DNA of 35,894 bases from Prosthecobacter sp. (GTDB lineage: Bacteria; Verrucomicrobiota; Verrucomicrobiia; Verrucomicrobiales; Verrucomicrobiaceae), in NCBI RefSeq assembly GCF_020439865.1, contig NZ_JAGRPF010000212.1, positions 1-35,894 of the forward strand, in the 5' to 3' direction. A program made the translations under genes and the position numbers. Each line of letters opens with the position of its first letter. Position 1 is the first letter of the stretch. The notes below the pieces were generated by a model. That model ran no database searches. It was not told the DNA's origin and worked only from the letters and a program-made list of their open reading frames with translations. Shown here piece after piece: positions 13,927 through 22,162 of the stretch.

Positions 13927-14610
13927 TTACTGAAGGGGAAGGGTGACGCCGGACTCTTTGGCGGCGAGTTGCAGAGAGCGGATATAGGCCACGATGGCCC
14001 AGCGGTCGCGCACAGTGATATTGCCGCCGTAACCACCCATCAAACCTTTACCGTTGGTGATGGCGTCAAAGATGGCACCATCCGCACGATAGGCAGCGGC
14101 ATTGGCGGGGTCCGTGTTACCCGGCTGCTGGAAGTTGAACGCAGTCAGAATGCCGTATTTAGAGGTCACACCCTTGCCATTGCCGGAAGCGCCGTGGCAG
14201 ATCGCACAGTTGATCGCATAACGCTGCTCACCACGTTTGATCAGGGCCTCATTAAAGACGGAGGGGTCGCTGGTGATTTCGGTCGGCAGACCGTCGCCGT
14301 AGTAGTCACCCACCTTGCCGGTGTCGTAGTAACCAACTCCGTTGGAAAATCCGACGCGCGGAGGTTTGGCGCCACTGGCGACAGGCTTGGAGGGGATTTC
14401 AAAGCCCATGGGAACAGTGCCTTTGACAGGCAGGCGTGCACCACGGCCGTCCGCGAAGAATTCGCTCACGGCCTGGTATTTGATCTTGGCCTGATGGTCC
14501 ATGTCCGGGAACACTTCGAGCGGTGGCAGCTCTGATTTACTGCCACGGAATCCGAACGCGCTCACAATGATCGCGCCGACAAAGAGGTAGCTGAGGAAGA
14601 AGTACTTCAT
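13927..14610 (-). CDS. actE: Alternative Complex III subunit ActE (monoheme cytochrome c)
   Basis: A 227-residue periplasmic cytochrome c. The heme site is C135-A-I-C138-H139 and the likely axial ligand is M191 in GKGLMGGYGG. The N-terminal hydrophobic stretch (about 4-20) has no Cys, so this copy is not a lipoprotein by motif; it may be cleaved or stay as a helix anchor. GEQRYAINCAICHG and the closing WAIVAYIRSLQLA are typical of ActE. In ACIII this subunit takes electrons from the ActA hemes and passes them to the terminal oxidase or a soluble carrier. It is 21 bases downstream of actD. Confidence 0.92.
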   Translation of the reverse strand: MKYFFLSYLFVGAIIVSAFGFRGSKSELPPLEVFPDMDHQAKIKYQAVSEFFADGRGARLPVKGTVPMGFEIPSKPVASGAKPPRVGFSNGVGYYDTGKVGDYYGDGLPTEITSDPSVFNEALIKRGEQRYAINCAICHGASGNGKGVTSKYGILTAFNFQQPGNTDPANAAAYRADGAIFDAITNGKGLMGGYGGNITVRDRWAIVAYIRSLQLAAKESGVTLPLQ

Positions 14611-14631
14611 GGTTCGTGCGGTAAGCCAGGC

Positions 14632-15231
14632 TTAGATTTCGTCCTCCACGAGTTCGATGTTCTTGCCGCCGGCTTTTTCGAGCAGGCTTTTGGTGCCCTC
14701 CTGGGAGAATTTGGGATCACGGGCTTCGATGCAGACGAAGAAACCGTCATCCGAGAATTTCGGGAAATGCTTGGAGACAAACAGCGGGTGGTTCCAGCGT
14801 GGCAGGCCGATGAGGGCGAGCAGACCGAAGAGCGTGGTGAAGGCGCTGAACAAAATCGTGAGCTCAAACATTACGGGGAAGAAAGCCGGGAGCGTCCAGA
14901 TGTCCGTGGGCTTGCCCTGAACGACGGTCGGGTAAGTTTCGACGATCTTCTGAAGAAAGCCGAGACCGATGCTGCTCCAGAAATTGGTCTGGGTGATGGT
15001 CTGCAGAGTAAAGGCGGTGATAGTGCCGGTGATGCCGCCGCAGAAGACGAGGTAGGGCAGCTTAGAGCGCGGGTTTCCCATCGCAGCGTCCATGCCGTGG
15101 ATCGGGAACGGGGAGTGCACGTCCCAGCGCTGGTAGCCTGCGTCGCGCACGTGCTCGGCGGCATGATACAGCTCCTGCACGCTGTCAAATTCAGCGAGGT
15201 AGCCGTGGACTCGTTTGAGGGTGGTGCTCAC
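14632..15231 (-). CDS. actD: Alternative Complex III subunit ActD (DUF3341)
   Basis: A 199-residue protein with a cytoplasmic N-terminal domain (HGYLAEFDSVQELYHAAEHVRDAGY, a ferredoxin-like fold in this family) and two helices (about 59-78 and 117-140). The motif DVHSPFPIHGMDAAMG (37-52) is characteristic of DUF3341/ActD. The first codon is GTG (complement of 15229-15231); the next in-frame ATG would remove the conserved N-terminal domain. It has no cofactor motif and is thought to stabilise the membrane part of ACIII. It lies 23 bases after actC. Confidence 0.93.
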   Translation of the reverse strand: MSTTLKRVHGYLAEFDSVQELYHAAEHVRDAGYQRWDVHSPFPIHGMDAAMGNPRSKLPYLVFCGGITGTITAFTLQTITQTNFWSSIGLGFLQKIVETYPTVVQGKPTDIWTLPAFFPVMFELTILFSAFTTLFGLLALIGLPRWNHPLFVSKHFPKFSDDGFFVCIEARDPKFSQEGTKSLLEKAGGKNIELVEDEI

Positions 15232-15254
15232 AGTCGGGGGATGCGGTTAAAGAG

Positions 15255-16718
15255 TTAGGCGGCAACGGGTTTGGGGACGTGGCGGTCCGAGTAATCCATG
15301 AGGTCTTCCTCTTGGACGCCCTTCTCAGCGTGGTCGTCGTGGTGCGGATTCGACTGCGGGCACACGCCTTTGACTTCACCAATGGCGATGACGGGCAGGA
15401 AGCGTAGGAACAGCAGGAACAGCATCATGAAGAAGCCGAAGGTTCCAAGGAAGGTGTACTTGTCGACCCAGGTCGCCTGATAGACACCCCATGAACCGGG
15501 GACCATGTGGCGCTCCAACGTGGTGGCGATGATGACGTAGCGCTCGAACCACATGCCGGCGTTCACGCACATGCAGACGAACATTACCACCCACATGTTG
15601 TGGCGGAAAGGACGATACCAGAACAGCTGCGGCGCAAAGACGTTAAAGCTGAACATGAAATAGTAGGCCCAGGTGGACGGACCGGTCAGACCGCGAAGCG
15701 TGAAAGCGGCGCCTTCATATGGGTTGGCGCTGTAGTAGGCCATGAACAGCTCCATGCAGTAGGCGTAACCGACGATCGTGCCTGTAAGCAGGATGATCTT
15801 CGCCATATTGTCGATGTGTTTCGGCGTGATGAGATCCTGCAGACCGTAAATGCGGCGGACCGGAATCATCAGCGTGAGCACCATCGCGAAGCCGCCGAAA
15901 ATGGCGCCTGCCACGAAGTAGGGCGGGAAGATGGTCGTGTGCCAGCCGGGAACCACGGAGGTCGCGAAGTCGAACGACACGACGGAGTGCACGGAAAGCA
16001 CCAGCGGAGTCGAAAGAGCGGCCAAGAGCATGTAGGCCGTCTCATAGTGGCTCCAGTGACGATTGCCACCGCGCCAGCCAAGCGCAAACAGGCCATAGAG
16101 GAATTTTTTCAATCCAGGACGGCAGCGGTCACGCAGCGTCGCGAGGTCAGGCACGAGGCCGAGGAACCAGAAAACGAGGGAGACCGAGAAGTAGGTCGAA
16201 ACGGCGAACACGTCCCACAGCAGCGGGGATTTGAAGTTCTGCCAGATGGCGTTCGCATTCGGAATCGGAGCGAGGAACCACACCATCCACACACGACCGA
16301 CGTGGAAGGCTGGGAAGAGACCGGCGCACATCACGGCGAAGATGGTCATGGCTTCCGCAGCACGGTTGACGGACGTACGCCACTTCTGACGCGTGAGGAA
16401 AAGAATCGCGGAAATCAGCGTGCCGGCGTGACCGATACCGATCCAGAACACGAAGTTCGTGATGTCCCAAGCCCAGGCAACCGGCTGTTTCTGACCCCAG
16501 ACACCGACACCGGTGGAGATGAGGTAGGCAAAGCAGAACACCATCAATCCGGTCAGGAGCACCGAAGGAATGAAAAGGATCCACCAGAGGGCGGGCTGCT
16601 TGTTTTCCACGATGCCGCAGATGCGGTTGGTAATCCATGAGTAGGAGCGGTTGTTGAGAACCAACGGCTCGCGGTCAAGGATGCGCGGTGTGTTTGTAGC
16701 TGGGGCGGAAGCGTCCAT
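15255..16718 (-). CDS. actC: Alternative Complex III subunit ActC (NrfD/PsrC-like quinol site subunit)
   Basis: A 487-residue polytopic membrane protein with about ten helices, NrfD/PsrC family. The segments WDITNFVFWIGIGHAGTLISA (from about residue 84), AEAMTIFAVMCAGLFPAFHVGR and VVSFDFATSVVPGWHTTIFPPYFVAGA are typical of ActC and of the family's quinone-binding region. The N-terminus has the conserved LDREPLVL segment that contacts ActB. The cytoplasmic tail (about 460-487) is rich in His and acidic residues. It should form the quinol-oxidising site next to ActB. The gap to actB is 9 bases. Confidence 0.95.
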   Translation of the reverse strand: MDASAPATNTPRILDREPLVLNNRSYSWITNRICGIVENKQPALWWILFIPSVLLTGLMVFCFAYLISTGVGVWGQKQPVAWAWDITNFVFWIGIGHAGTLISAILFLTRQKWRTSVNRAAEAMTIFAVMCAGLFPAFHVGRVWMVWFLAPIPNANAIWQNFKSPLLWDVFAVSTYFSVSLVFWFLGLVPDLATLRDRCRPGLKKFLYGLFALGWRGGNRHWSHYETAYMLLAALSTPLVLSVHSVVSFDFATSVVPGWHTTIFPPYFVAGAIFGGFAMVLTLMIPVRRIYGLQDLITPKHIDNMAKIILLTGTIVGYAYCMELFMAYYSANPYEGAAFTLRGLTGPSTWAYYFMFSFNVFAPQLFWYRPFRHNMWVVMFVCMCVNAGMWFERYVIIATTLERHMVPGSWGVYQATWVDKYTFLGTFGFFMMLFLLFLRFLPVIAIGEVKGVCPQSNPHHDDHAEKGVQEEDLMDYSDRHVPKPVAA

Positions 16719-16727
16719 GTGTCCGGA

Positions 16728-19700
16728 TTAGAATTGGTTTTTGCTCCACACGGCGATGTTCTCCGCGCCGGGCATTTTCGGGTTCGGATTGCGCAAGCGG
16801 GCGAGGTAGCTCGTCCGAGGACGGGTGCCGATGTACTTCAGCACCTGGTAGTCACGCGGAGAGGCCTTCGATTTGACGACAGCGGATTTCTTGTCGGCCA
16901 GATCGCCGAAAACGATGGCGTCGGCCGGGCAGGACTGCTGACAGGCGGTCTTGATCGTGTCGGTCGGCACGCGGAAGTTCTTGGAGTCGCGCTGAACCTG
17001 CTTCTGGAGGATCTTGGCCGACTCGATGCGCTGCACGCAGTAGGTGCACTTTTCGATGACACCGCGCATACGGACGGTGACGTTCGGATTGCGCTGCAGG
17101 CGAAGGCTTTCGTCTTCCTTCTTCTCGCCAAGCGGACCGGCGTAGAGATTGTTCATCGTGATGCCGGCGACCTTAGTCTCGATCAGCGGGTTGCGCTTGT
17201 TGTAGTCGAACCAGTTGAAACGACGGGCGGTATAAGGGCAGTTGTTGGCGCAGTAGCGTGTGCCGATGCAGCGATTGTAGGCCATCGCGTTGAGGCCGTC
17301 GTCAGTGTGGACGGTGGCGTTAACCGGGCAGACAGTTTCACACGGAGCTGCTTCGCACTGCTGACAGGCCATCGGCTGATGCACCATTTCAGCGTTCTCA
17401 AGCTGCTCAGGTGTCGGATTGTCGACCGCATAGGTGCTTTCTTGGGCGACTTCGTTCTTGCCCCACTTCGGCACGGCAAAGTAGCGGTCCATGCGGATCC
17501 ACTGCATCACGCGGCCCTTGCGGACCTGATCCTTGCCGACGACCGGAATGTTGTTTTCGCTCTGGCACGCAACGATGCAAGCCGTGCAACCAATGCACTT
17601 GCTGAGATCGATCGTCATGCCCCACTGGTGATGCTTGGCGTAGTCGAATCCGTCCGGATTTTCCTTCGACTTCACACCGACCTGGCCCTTGTAGAACGAG
17701 ATGTTTTCCGGGATGTGCCCGTCCATGCCGATCTTCTGGGCGAAATGCTCGTCCTTGTTGAAGGTGTCGAGCGTTCCTTCGCGGAACACCGCACGTCCTT
17801 CGGTCGTGTTCTGATCCTGCGTGATCGCAAGTTCTGCGACGGTCGGAAGCACTTCCACTTTGGCACCGCTCAAGACGAACATGCCGGGCTGCTTGCGCAG
17901 CACATAAGCGTCCACACCACGGCCACTGCCCACGACGCCGACGCCTTTCTGGCCATAGCCGAGGGGCAGGGTGATGGAATTGGAAACATGGCCGGGGGCC
18001 TCGATGGCCGGGATTTCGATTTCGACACCGTCGACGGAAATCTTGACGTGCTGACCGTCTTTCAGGCCCAGACGACGGAAGGTGACCGAACCGATCCACG
18101 CCGCGTTGTCCCAAGTGAGCTTCGTCACCGGATCGGGCGCTTCCTGAAGCCAGGCGTTGTTCGTGTAGCGACCATCATAGACGCTCGAATCAACGGTGAG
18201 GACGACTTCGAGAGAGTCGTCGGTCGGAGCCGCCGCCGGCTTGGCCTTGGCGACGATTCCAGCCACCGCAGCGACGTTCGGAGCAGCACTGGCTTTGGCG
18301 AAGGAAGATCCTTTGAGGAAGCCATCACGCAGGGTAAAATTCCACTTCTTCTCGTCGAGGCTTCCTGCCACCGAAGCAAAGGTGTCGCGCACCGCGGTGT
18401 AGGCGGCGTCTTCGGCCGGAGCAGCTGGTGCCGCGCCAGCGGCCGCAGGTGCCGCAGGTGCCGCAGCTTCCACTGGACCGAGTTTCTTGCGGCCCAGAAG
18501 AGCGAGAAGGACTTCGATCTTGCTCGCACCGTCATACAGCGGAGCGATCATCGGCTGAACGATTGAGTAGGTGCCGTCAGCAGCGCTGGCGTCACCCCAT
18601 GATTCGAGATAGTGGGCTGCCGGAATGTGCAGCGCGGCATGACGAGCTGTCTTGTTCTTCAGCATGCCGACGTGAATGAGCTTCACTCCCTTTTCGGTGA
18701 TCAGCTTCGCAAATGCCTGGGCGTCCGGAGCGTCGTGGTAGAGGCTGGACGGGGTGAGCGAAACGAGGGTCTTGATCTGGCCACCGGAAACTGCGGCGTG
18801 GAGCTCGGCAAATCCGCCCATTTCAGGAGCCTGGGTGCCTTGAAGCAGCTCGATCGTGGAACCAAATGCTCCGAGCGCGTTGTTGATGGAGGCGACGAGC
18901 GCGTGCACTTCCGCGCCATAGCGGGAGCCAGCGAGAACGACGGCCTTGCCCTTGTTGTCGATCAAATCGCGAACCGCAGGGGCGATCCACTCCTTGAGAC
19001 CGGCAGGTGCCGTGTCAGCAAGAGCCTTCGCAGATGCATCGCCGAGTTCGGAGGCGATCAATGCTGCAGCGACCGGGATCAAGCTCGCAGGGATCGGCTT
19101 GCGATGATCGGCCATGCCGCCCGTGAGGGTGTAGCGATTTTCGAGAACGTAGAGGCGGTTCATGTCCGCCGTCTTCGCTTCCTTGGCACGATGCTTGGTG
19201 AAAGCAGAAATCGGCTCGCCCGCAACCGGATCAACACCGAGGAAATCGCAGTCCAATGAGAGGATGCGCATCGCAGAGCCGAGCTTCACAAAGGGCTTCA
19301 CCCCGGCGCCAAAAACTTCCTTGTTGGCCGCAGTCTGGCCTTCGCCGCCGACTGCCTCGTATTGGAACAGCTTCACCTGCGGATAGGCGGTTTTCAATTC
19401 GCCCAGCAAACGGAGATACGTCGGCGAAGTCGTGGCACCGGCAACGATACCGAGGCTGCCGCCTGAAGACTTTTTCGCCTGAGCCACAGCGGCGGCAATC
19501 AGTTCGTTCGCCTTGGCCCAGGAAAGTTCTTTGCCAGCGCCGAGAGGCTTCTGAGAACGCTCAGGGTCGTAGAGATCAAGCACGGAGGCCTGCGCGAAGG
19601 TGTCAATGCCGCCGCCGAGAGGATGAAGTGGATTGCCCGAGACATGAGTTGGGCGGCCTTCGTGCGTGGTGACGACCAACGGCGTGGCACCACTGCTGCG

Positions 19701-20006
19701 CGGCATAGTGGTAGCGTACAGCAGGGACTTGCCCGGCACCATCCACTCGACGTGTTGGGTGTAGGGAAGGATATTGGTGAGCGGACGGCGGCAGCTGGCC
19801 AGACCCATCATGCCCACGCTGGCACCCATGATCTTCAAAAACTCACGACGGCTGTTCTCACGCTCGTCTTCGGTCAAAGTGTCACCTTCGGGGAACTCAC
19901 GACCCAGATTCTTCAAGAAATCTTCACGACGATCCAGTTCGGCGACACTGCGCCAGTAGCGCTTGGCGTTCTGCGGCTCCTCAGGATGCTTCCAAATGCG
20001 TTTCAT
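16728..20006 (-). CDS. actB: Alternative Complex III subunit ActB (molybdopterin-like domain fused to Fe-S domain)
   Basis: A 1092-residue periplasmic subunit. The N-terminal part has S-R53-R54-E-F-L-K and a hydrophobic segment ending in L-A-S-C72, a Tat signal with lipobox, so it is probably exported folded and lipid-anchored. Residues about 75-750 resemble the molybdopterin oxidoreductase fold; in characterised ACIII this half binds no molybdenum. An Ala/Pro linker occurs near residue 520. The last 300 residues carry four cysteine groups for Fe-S clusters: CIGCTAC-IVAC, CQQC-x4-C-x3-C with CIGTRYC-x2-NC, CTYC, and CQQSC-P. These are the wire between the quinol site and the ActA/ActE hemes. 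The C-terminus (RTSYLARLRNPNP) contacts ActC. The length is usual for the fused form. Confidence 0.95.
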   Translation of the reverse strand: MKRIWKHPEEPQNAKRYWRSVAELDRREDFLKNLGREFPEGDTLTEDERENSRREFLKIMGASVGMMGLASCRRPLTNILPYTQHVEWMVPGKSLLYATTMPRSSGATPLVVTTHEGRPTHVSGNPLHPLGGGIDTFAQASVLDLYDPERSQKPLGAGKELSWAKANELIAAAVAQAKKSSGGSLGIVAGATTSPTYLRLLGELKTAYPQVKLFQYEAVGGEGQTAANKEVFGAGVKPFVKLGSAMRILSLDCDFLGVDPVAGEPISAFTKHRAKEAKTADMNRLYVLENRYTLTGGMADHRKPIPASLIPVAAALIASELGDASAKALADTAPAGLKEWIAPAVRDLIDNKGKAVVLAGSRYGAEVHALVASINNALGAFGSTIELLQGTQAPEMGGFAELHAAVSGGQIKTLVSLTPSSLYHDAPDAQAFAKLITEKGVKLIHVGMLKNKTARHAALHIPAAHYLESWGDASAADGTYSIVQPMIAPLYDGASKIEVLLALLGRKKLGPVEAAAPAAPAAAGAAPAAPAEDAAYTAVRDTFASVAGSLDEKKWNFTLRDGFLKGSSFAKASAAPNVAAVAGIVAKAKPAAAPTDDSLEVVLTVDSSVYDGRYTNNAWLQEAPDPVTKLTWDNAAWIGSVTFRRLGLKDGQHVKISVDGVEIEIPAIEAPGHVSNSITLPLGYGQKGVGVVGSGRGVDAYVLRKQPGMFVLSGAKVEVLPTVAELAITQDQNTTEGRAVFREGTLDTFNKDEHFAQKIGMDGHIPENISFYKGQVGVKSKENPDGFDYAKHHQWGMTIDLSKCIGCTACIVACQSENNIPVVGKDQVRKGRVMQWIRMDRYFAVPKWGKNEVAQESTYAVDNPTPEQLENAEMVHQPMACQQCEAAPCETVCPVNATVHTDDGLNAMAYNRCIGTRYCANNCPYTARRFNWFDYNKRNPLIETKVAGITMNNLYAGPLGEKKEDESLRLQRNPNVTVRMRGVIEKCTYCVQRIESAKILQKQVQRDSKNFRVPTDTIKTACQQSCPADAIVFGDLADKKSAVVKSKASPRDYQVLKYIGTRPRTSYLARLRNPNPKMPGAENIAVWSKNQF

Positions 20007-20030
20007 GTGTCAGGAAAAGGGGCGCGGGGG

Positions 20031-20837
20031 TTAGCGATGGCAGGCGGTGCAGTTCTCCGGCGGTTGAATCTGCCAGTGCTTCTTGATCTGGGTGCCCACT
20101 TCCGTCTGGGTCACTTGTTTGCCGTAGGTTTTCTCGGCGAGAGCGAGGAGCTGATCGAGGTTGTCCGCTTTGGAACCTTCGCCACCGATGGTTTTGGCGA
20201 TTTCGCCAGCCGGGATTTTCTTGTCGAGCAGGCCTTTGTAGAAGTCGGCACGGGTCAGATCGCCAGCCTTGTAGTTCAGGTTGGTGACGAACTCGAGGGG
20301 ACGCAGGTTTTTCTCAGGGTTGCGATGGCAGTCAAGGCACCAGCCCATCGACTGTGGCTGATCGTGGCGGACGACTTCCATCTCATTGATCTTGCCATGG
20401 CAGGACACGCAGGAAATGCCGCGGTTGAGATGGGCGCTGTGGTTGAAATAGACGTAATCAGGAGCTTTATGGACCTTCACCCATGGGATGGAGCTGCCAG
20501 TCTCGTTGGCTTTGACCACCATCGCCAGCTTGGGAGAATTGCTGCGAATGTTGCCCTTTCCTGGGCCGTGGCAGTTGAAGCAGGTCTGGTTCGTCGGCAC
20601 GTTCGAGTGACTCGAGTTTTCGACAAAACTGTGGCAGTAACGGCAGTCGAGGCCCAACTGACCGGCGTGAATCTTGTGTGAAAACGGCACCGGCTGCGTC
20701 GGTTCATAACCTACGCGAGTGTATTTCGGTGTGAAGTAGTAGGCGACGCCGACACTCACGCCGAAGGCAATGAACACGACGGCAATGGCGAGCTTGAGCG
20801 GCAGCCAGTTGGTCCAACGCGGAAAAAAGTTACCCAT
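20031..20837 (-). CDS. actA: Alternative Complex III subunit ActA (pentaheme cytochrome c)
   Basis: A 268-residue protein with one N-terminal helix (about 13-33) and five CXXCH sites: C65-R-Y-C-H, C86-F-N-C-H, C143-V-S-C-H, C167-L-D-C-H and C263-T-A-C-H. The fifth is one residue from the C-terminus. Extra His residues (HKIHAGQ, FNHSAHL) are likely sixth ligands. Family ActA also has five hemes. It lies first in the operon and starts with ATG at 20835-20837, without a visible Shine-Dalgarno. A promoter and a dyad lie just upstream. It conducts electrons from the ActB Fe-S chain toward ActE. Confidence 0.95.
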   Translation of the reverse strand: MGNFFPRWTNWLPLKLAIAVVFIAFGVSVGVAYYFTPKYTRVGYEPTQPVPFSHKIHAGQLGLDCRYCHSFVENSSHSNVPTNQTCFNCHGPGKGNIRSNSPKLAMVVKANETGSSIPWVKVHKAPDYVYFNHSAHLNRGISCVSCHGKINEMEVVRHDQPQSMGWCLDCHRNPEKNLRPLEFVTNLNYKAGDLTRADFYKGLLDKKIPAGEIAKTIGGEGSKADNLDQLLALAEKTYGKQVTQTEVGTQIKKHWQIQPPENCTACHR

Positions 20838-20857
20838 AGAAAGTGTCGGCAGATGAG

Positions 20858-20877
20858 CTTGTGAAAAATTTCACAAG
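20858..20877. promoter_or_regulatory. 20-bp perfect dyad of CRP/FNR type at the act operon start
   Basis: Two 9-base arms (20858-20866 and 20869-20877) are exact inverted repeats around AA. The core reads TGTGA-N6-TCACA, the form of the E. coli CRP site. It lies 20 bases before the actA ATG and directly after the expected transcription start of the promoter at 20885-20913. That position fits a repressor operator or an RNA hairpin in the leader better than an activator site. Which regulator binds, if any, is not known. Confidence 0.65.
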
Positions 20878-20884
20878 GGAAATC

Positions 20885-20913
20885 AGAATAGGGATGCGTC
20901 CGTGAGTTTGCAA
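20885..20913 (-). promoter_or_regulatory. Sigma70-like promoter of the act-cco-cox operon
   Basis: On the minus strand TTGCAA (20908-20913) and TATTCT (20885-20890) are separated by exactly 17 bases. The start would fall about 20878, giving a leader near 40 bases for actA. This is the best promoter-like match in the intergenic space between the aspartyl protease gene and actA. Confidence 0.6.
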
Positions 20914-20959
20914 CTGTCATCTTGTTTTTTTTGAACTTTTGTGCGCAAGGCTTGTCCTG

Positions 20960-20976
20960 TTGCGAACCTGTCGCAA
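20960..20976. repeat. Short inverted repeat upstream of the act promoter
   Basis: TTGCGA (20960-20965) and TCGCAA (20971-20976) form a perfect 6-base dyad with a 5-base centre, about 47 bases upstream of the -35 box of the act promoter and 38 bases past the aspartyl protease stop. No T tract follows on the minus strand, so it is not an obvious terminator. It could be an activator site; evidence is weak. Confidence 0.35.
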
Positions 20977-21013
20977 AAAAGTGCCTTTTGAGGGGGTACT
21001 TCGACCTTTCGTC

Positions 21014-22063
21014 TCAACCCCACTCGATCCACAGAAGCTTGCGTTCGAAGTCCAACGTCACCCGATAGTCTTCCAGGAGGTAGGTCCCTAATCGAGACGG
21101 CCCGGGCATCACATCCACCTCGGCGAATGGGTAGTAGGACCCAAACAATCCGAGGGCTTGGAACTCCAGCACACGCACGCTCGCATCCTTCGGCGTCTGC
21201 GCACCACCCACGCCGGTGATCAGGTAGTTTCCGCCCACGTTCCAGCCTCCGTTTTTATACCCGAGCACCTGGGCCACGCGCTGATCCAACTGCACCCCGA
21301 AGACCGAACCTGAATCGACCACCGCCTCCCAGGAGACTCTGCCAAATTTCAACACCGTCGTTGGCACACCGCTTTTCATGCTGAGGTTGGTCTTGTGCAG
21401 GTGTTTGCGCACTTGTCCCGGATAACTTCGGGTGAAACCGAACTCGACCTGTCCCTTTAAAAAATCAAGCGTGAGATATTTGCAGTGGTTGGCGGCCATC
21501 TGCACGCCCAACACGGAGACCCCCAGATGCTCCTTGAGAATGCCGCTTCCCCAGGCGGTGCGTTGCATGCGAATGATGCAGGGCAGGTTCTCCAGCCGCC
21601 ACGTGCCGATTTGTACCGTCGGGATCAATGCCGCCATGCCCGGCTCACGGCCCAGCACCCCCGCCATCGTCGGACGCACCTGGGGCACCGTCCGCAATCC
21701 GTACTCCACGGCTTGTTCGGCATCAAAGACACTGAACGTCGCCCCGGTGTCGAGCATGAACTTCTTCGGCTTGCGACCGTTGAGACTGACTTTGATGTGC
21801 GGAATGCCGTTCTCATAGTACATCGGCACTTTGAGAACACCTTCCGATGGCGGCACGCTCACCGTACGGACGTTGAGACCTGCTTTCGTCAACTTGAGCT
21901 CCGATGCCGGCACCGCCTGCGCATGAAGCTTCTGCTCCAGTTCCGCCGGCACCGCTTCGTTTTTGATCGCAAACGAATCCGCGCATCCGATGAGGCAGGC
22001 TGTCATTGCGGCTCCGAGGACGAAGATAAACAGGTGGCGGATCATCCGGCGCCATTGATCCAT
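21014..22063 (-). CDS. Lipoprotein with two retropepsin-like aspartyl protease motifs
   Basis: A 349-residue protein with a signal peptide and lipobox (L-I-G-C27), so it is probably anchored on the periplasmic side. Two aspartyl protease motifs are present: F-M-L-D105-T-G-A at 102-108 and V-V-D250-S-G-S at 248-253, each preceded by a strand-rich segment (HIKVSLNGRKPKKF; PTTVLKFGRVSWEA). The two halves look like two retropepsin-type lobes in one chain, related to the gag-like/PerP aspartyl protease families. An alternative ATG is 18 bases inside (22045). It is upstream of actA on the same strand but 176 bases away, so likely a separate unit. Proteolytic activity is inferred from motifs; the second DSG may be only structural. 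Confidence 0.75.
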   Translation of the reverse strand: MDQWRRMIRHLFIFVLGAAMTACLIGCADSFAIKNEAVPAELEQKLHAQAVPASELKLTKAGLNVRTVSVPPSEGVLKVPMYYENGIPHIKVSLNGRKPKKFMLDTGATFSVFDAEQAVEYGLRTVPQVRPTMAGVLGREPGMAALIPTVQIGTWRLENLPCIIRMQRTAWGSGILKEHLGVSVLGVQMAANHCKYLTLDFLKGQVEFGFTRSYPGQVRKHLHKTNLSMKSGVPTTVLKFGRVSWEAVVDSGSVFGVQLDQRVAQVLGYKNGGWNVGGNYLITGVGGAQTPKDASVRVLEFQALGLFGSYYPFAEVDVMPGPSRLGTYLLEDYRVTLDFERKLLWIEWG

Positions 22064-22162
22064 GAGGCCCGCAATCGTGTCAACACGCGCAAATCACACA
22101 CAAATCCTTGTGCCCGCGAACGTAATGTCGGAGACTTCCGGACTTCTCCCGACCACCGCCTC

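Noticed and set aside
21485..22162. Long open frame upstream of the YejB-like start.
   Set aside because: It is antisense to the aspartyl protease lipoprotein, has no family-like sequence, and the permease N-terminus clearly begins at 22163.
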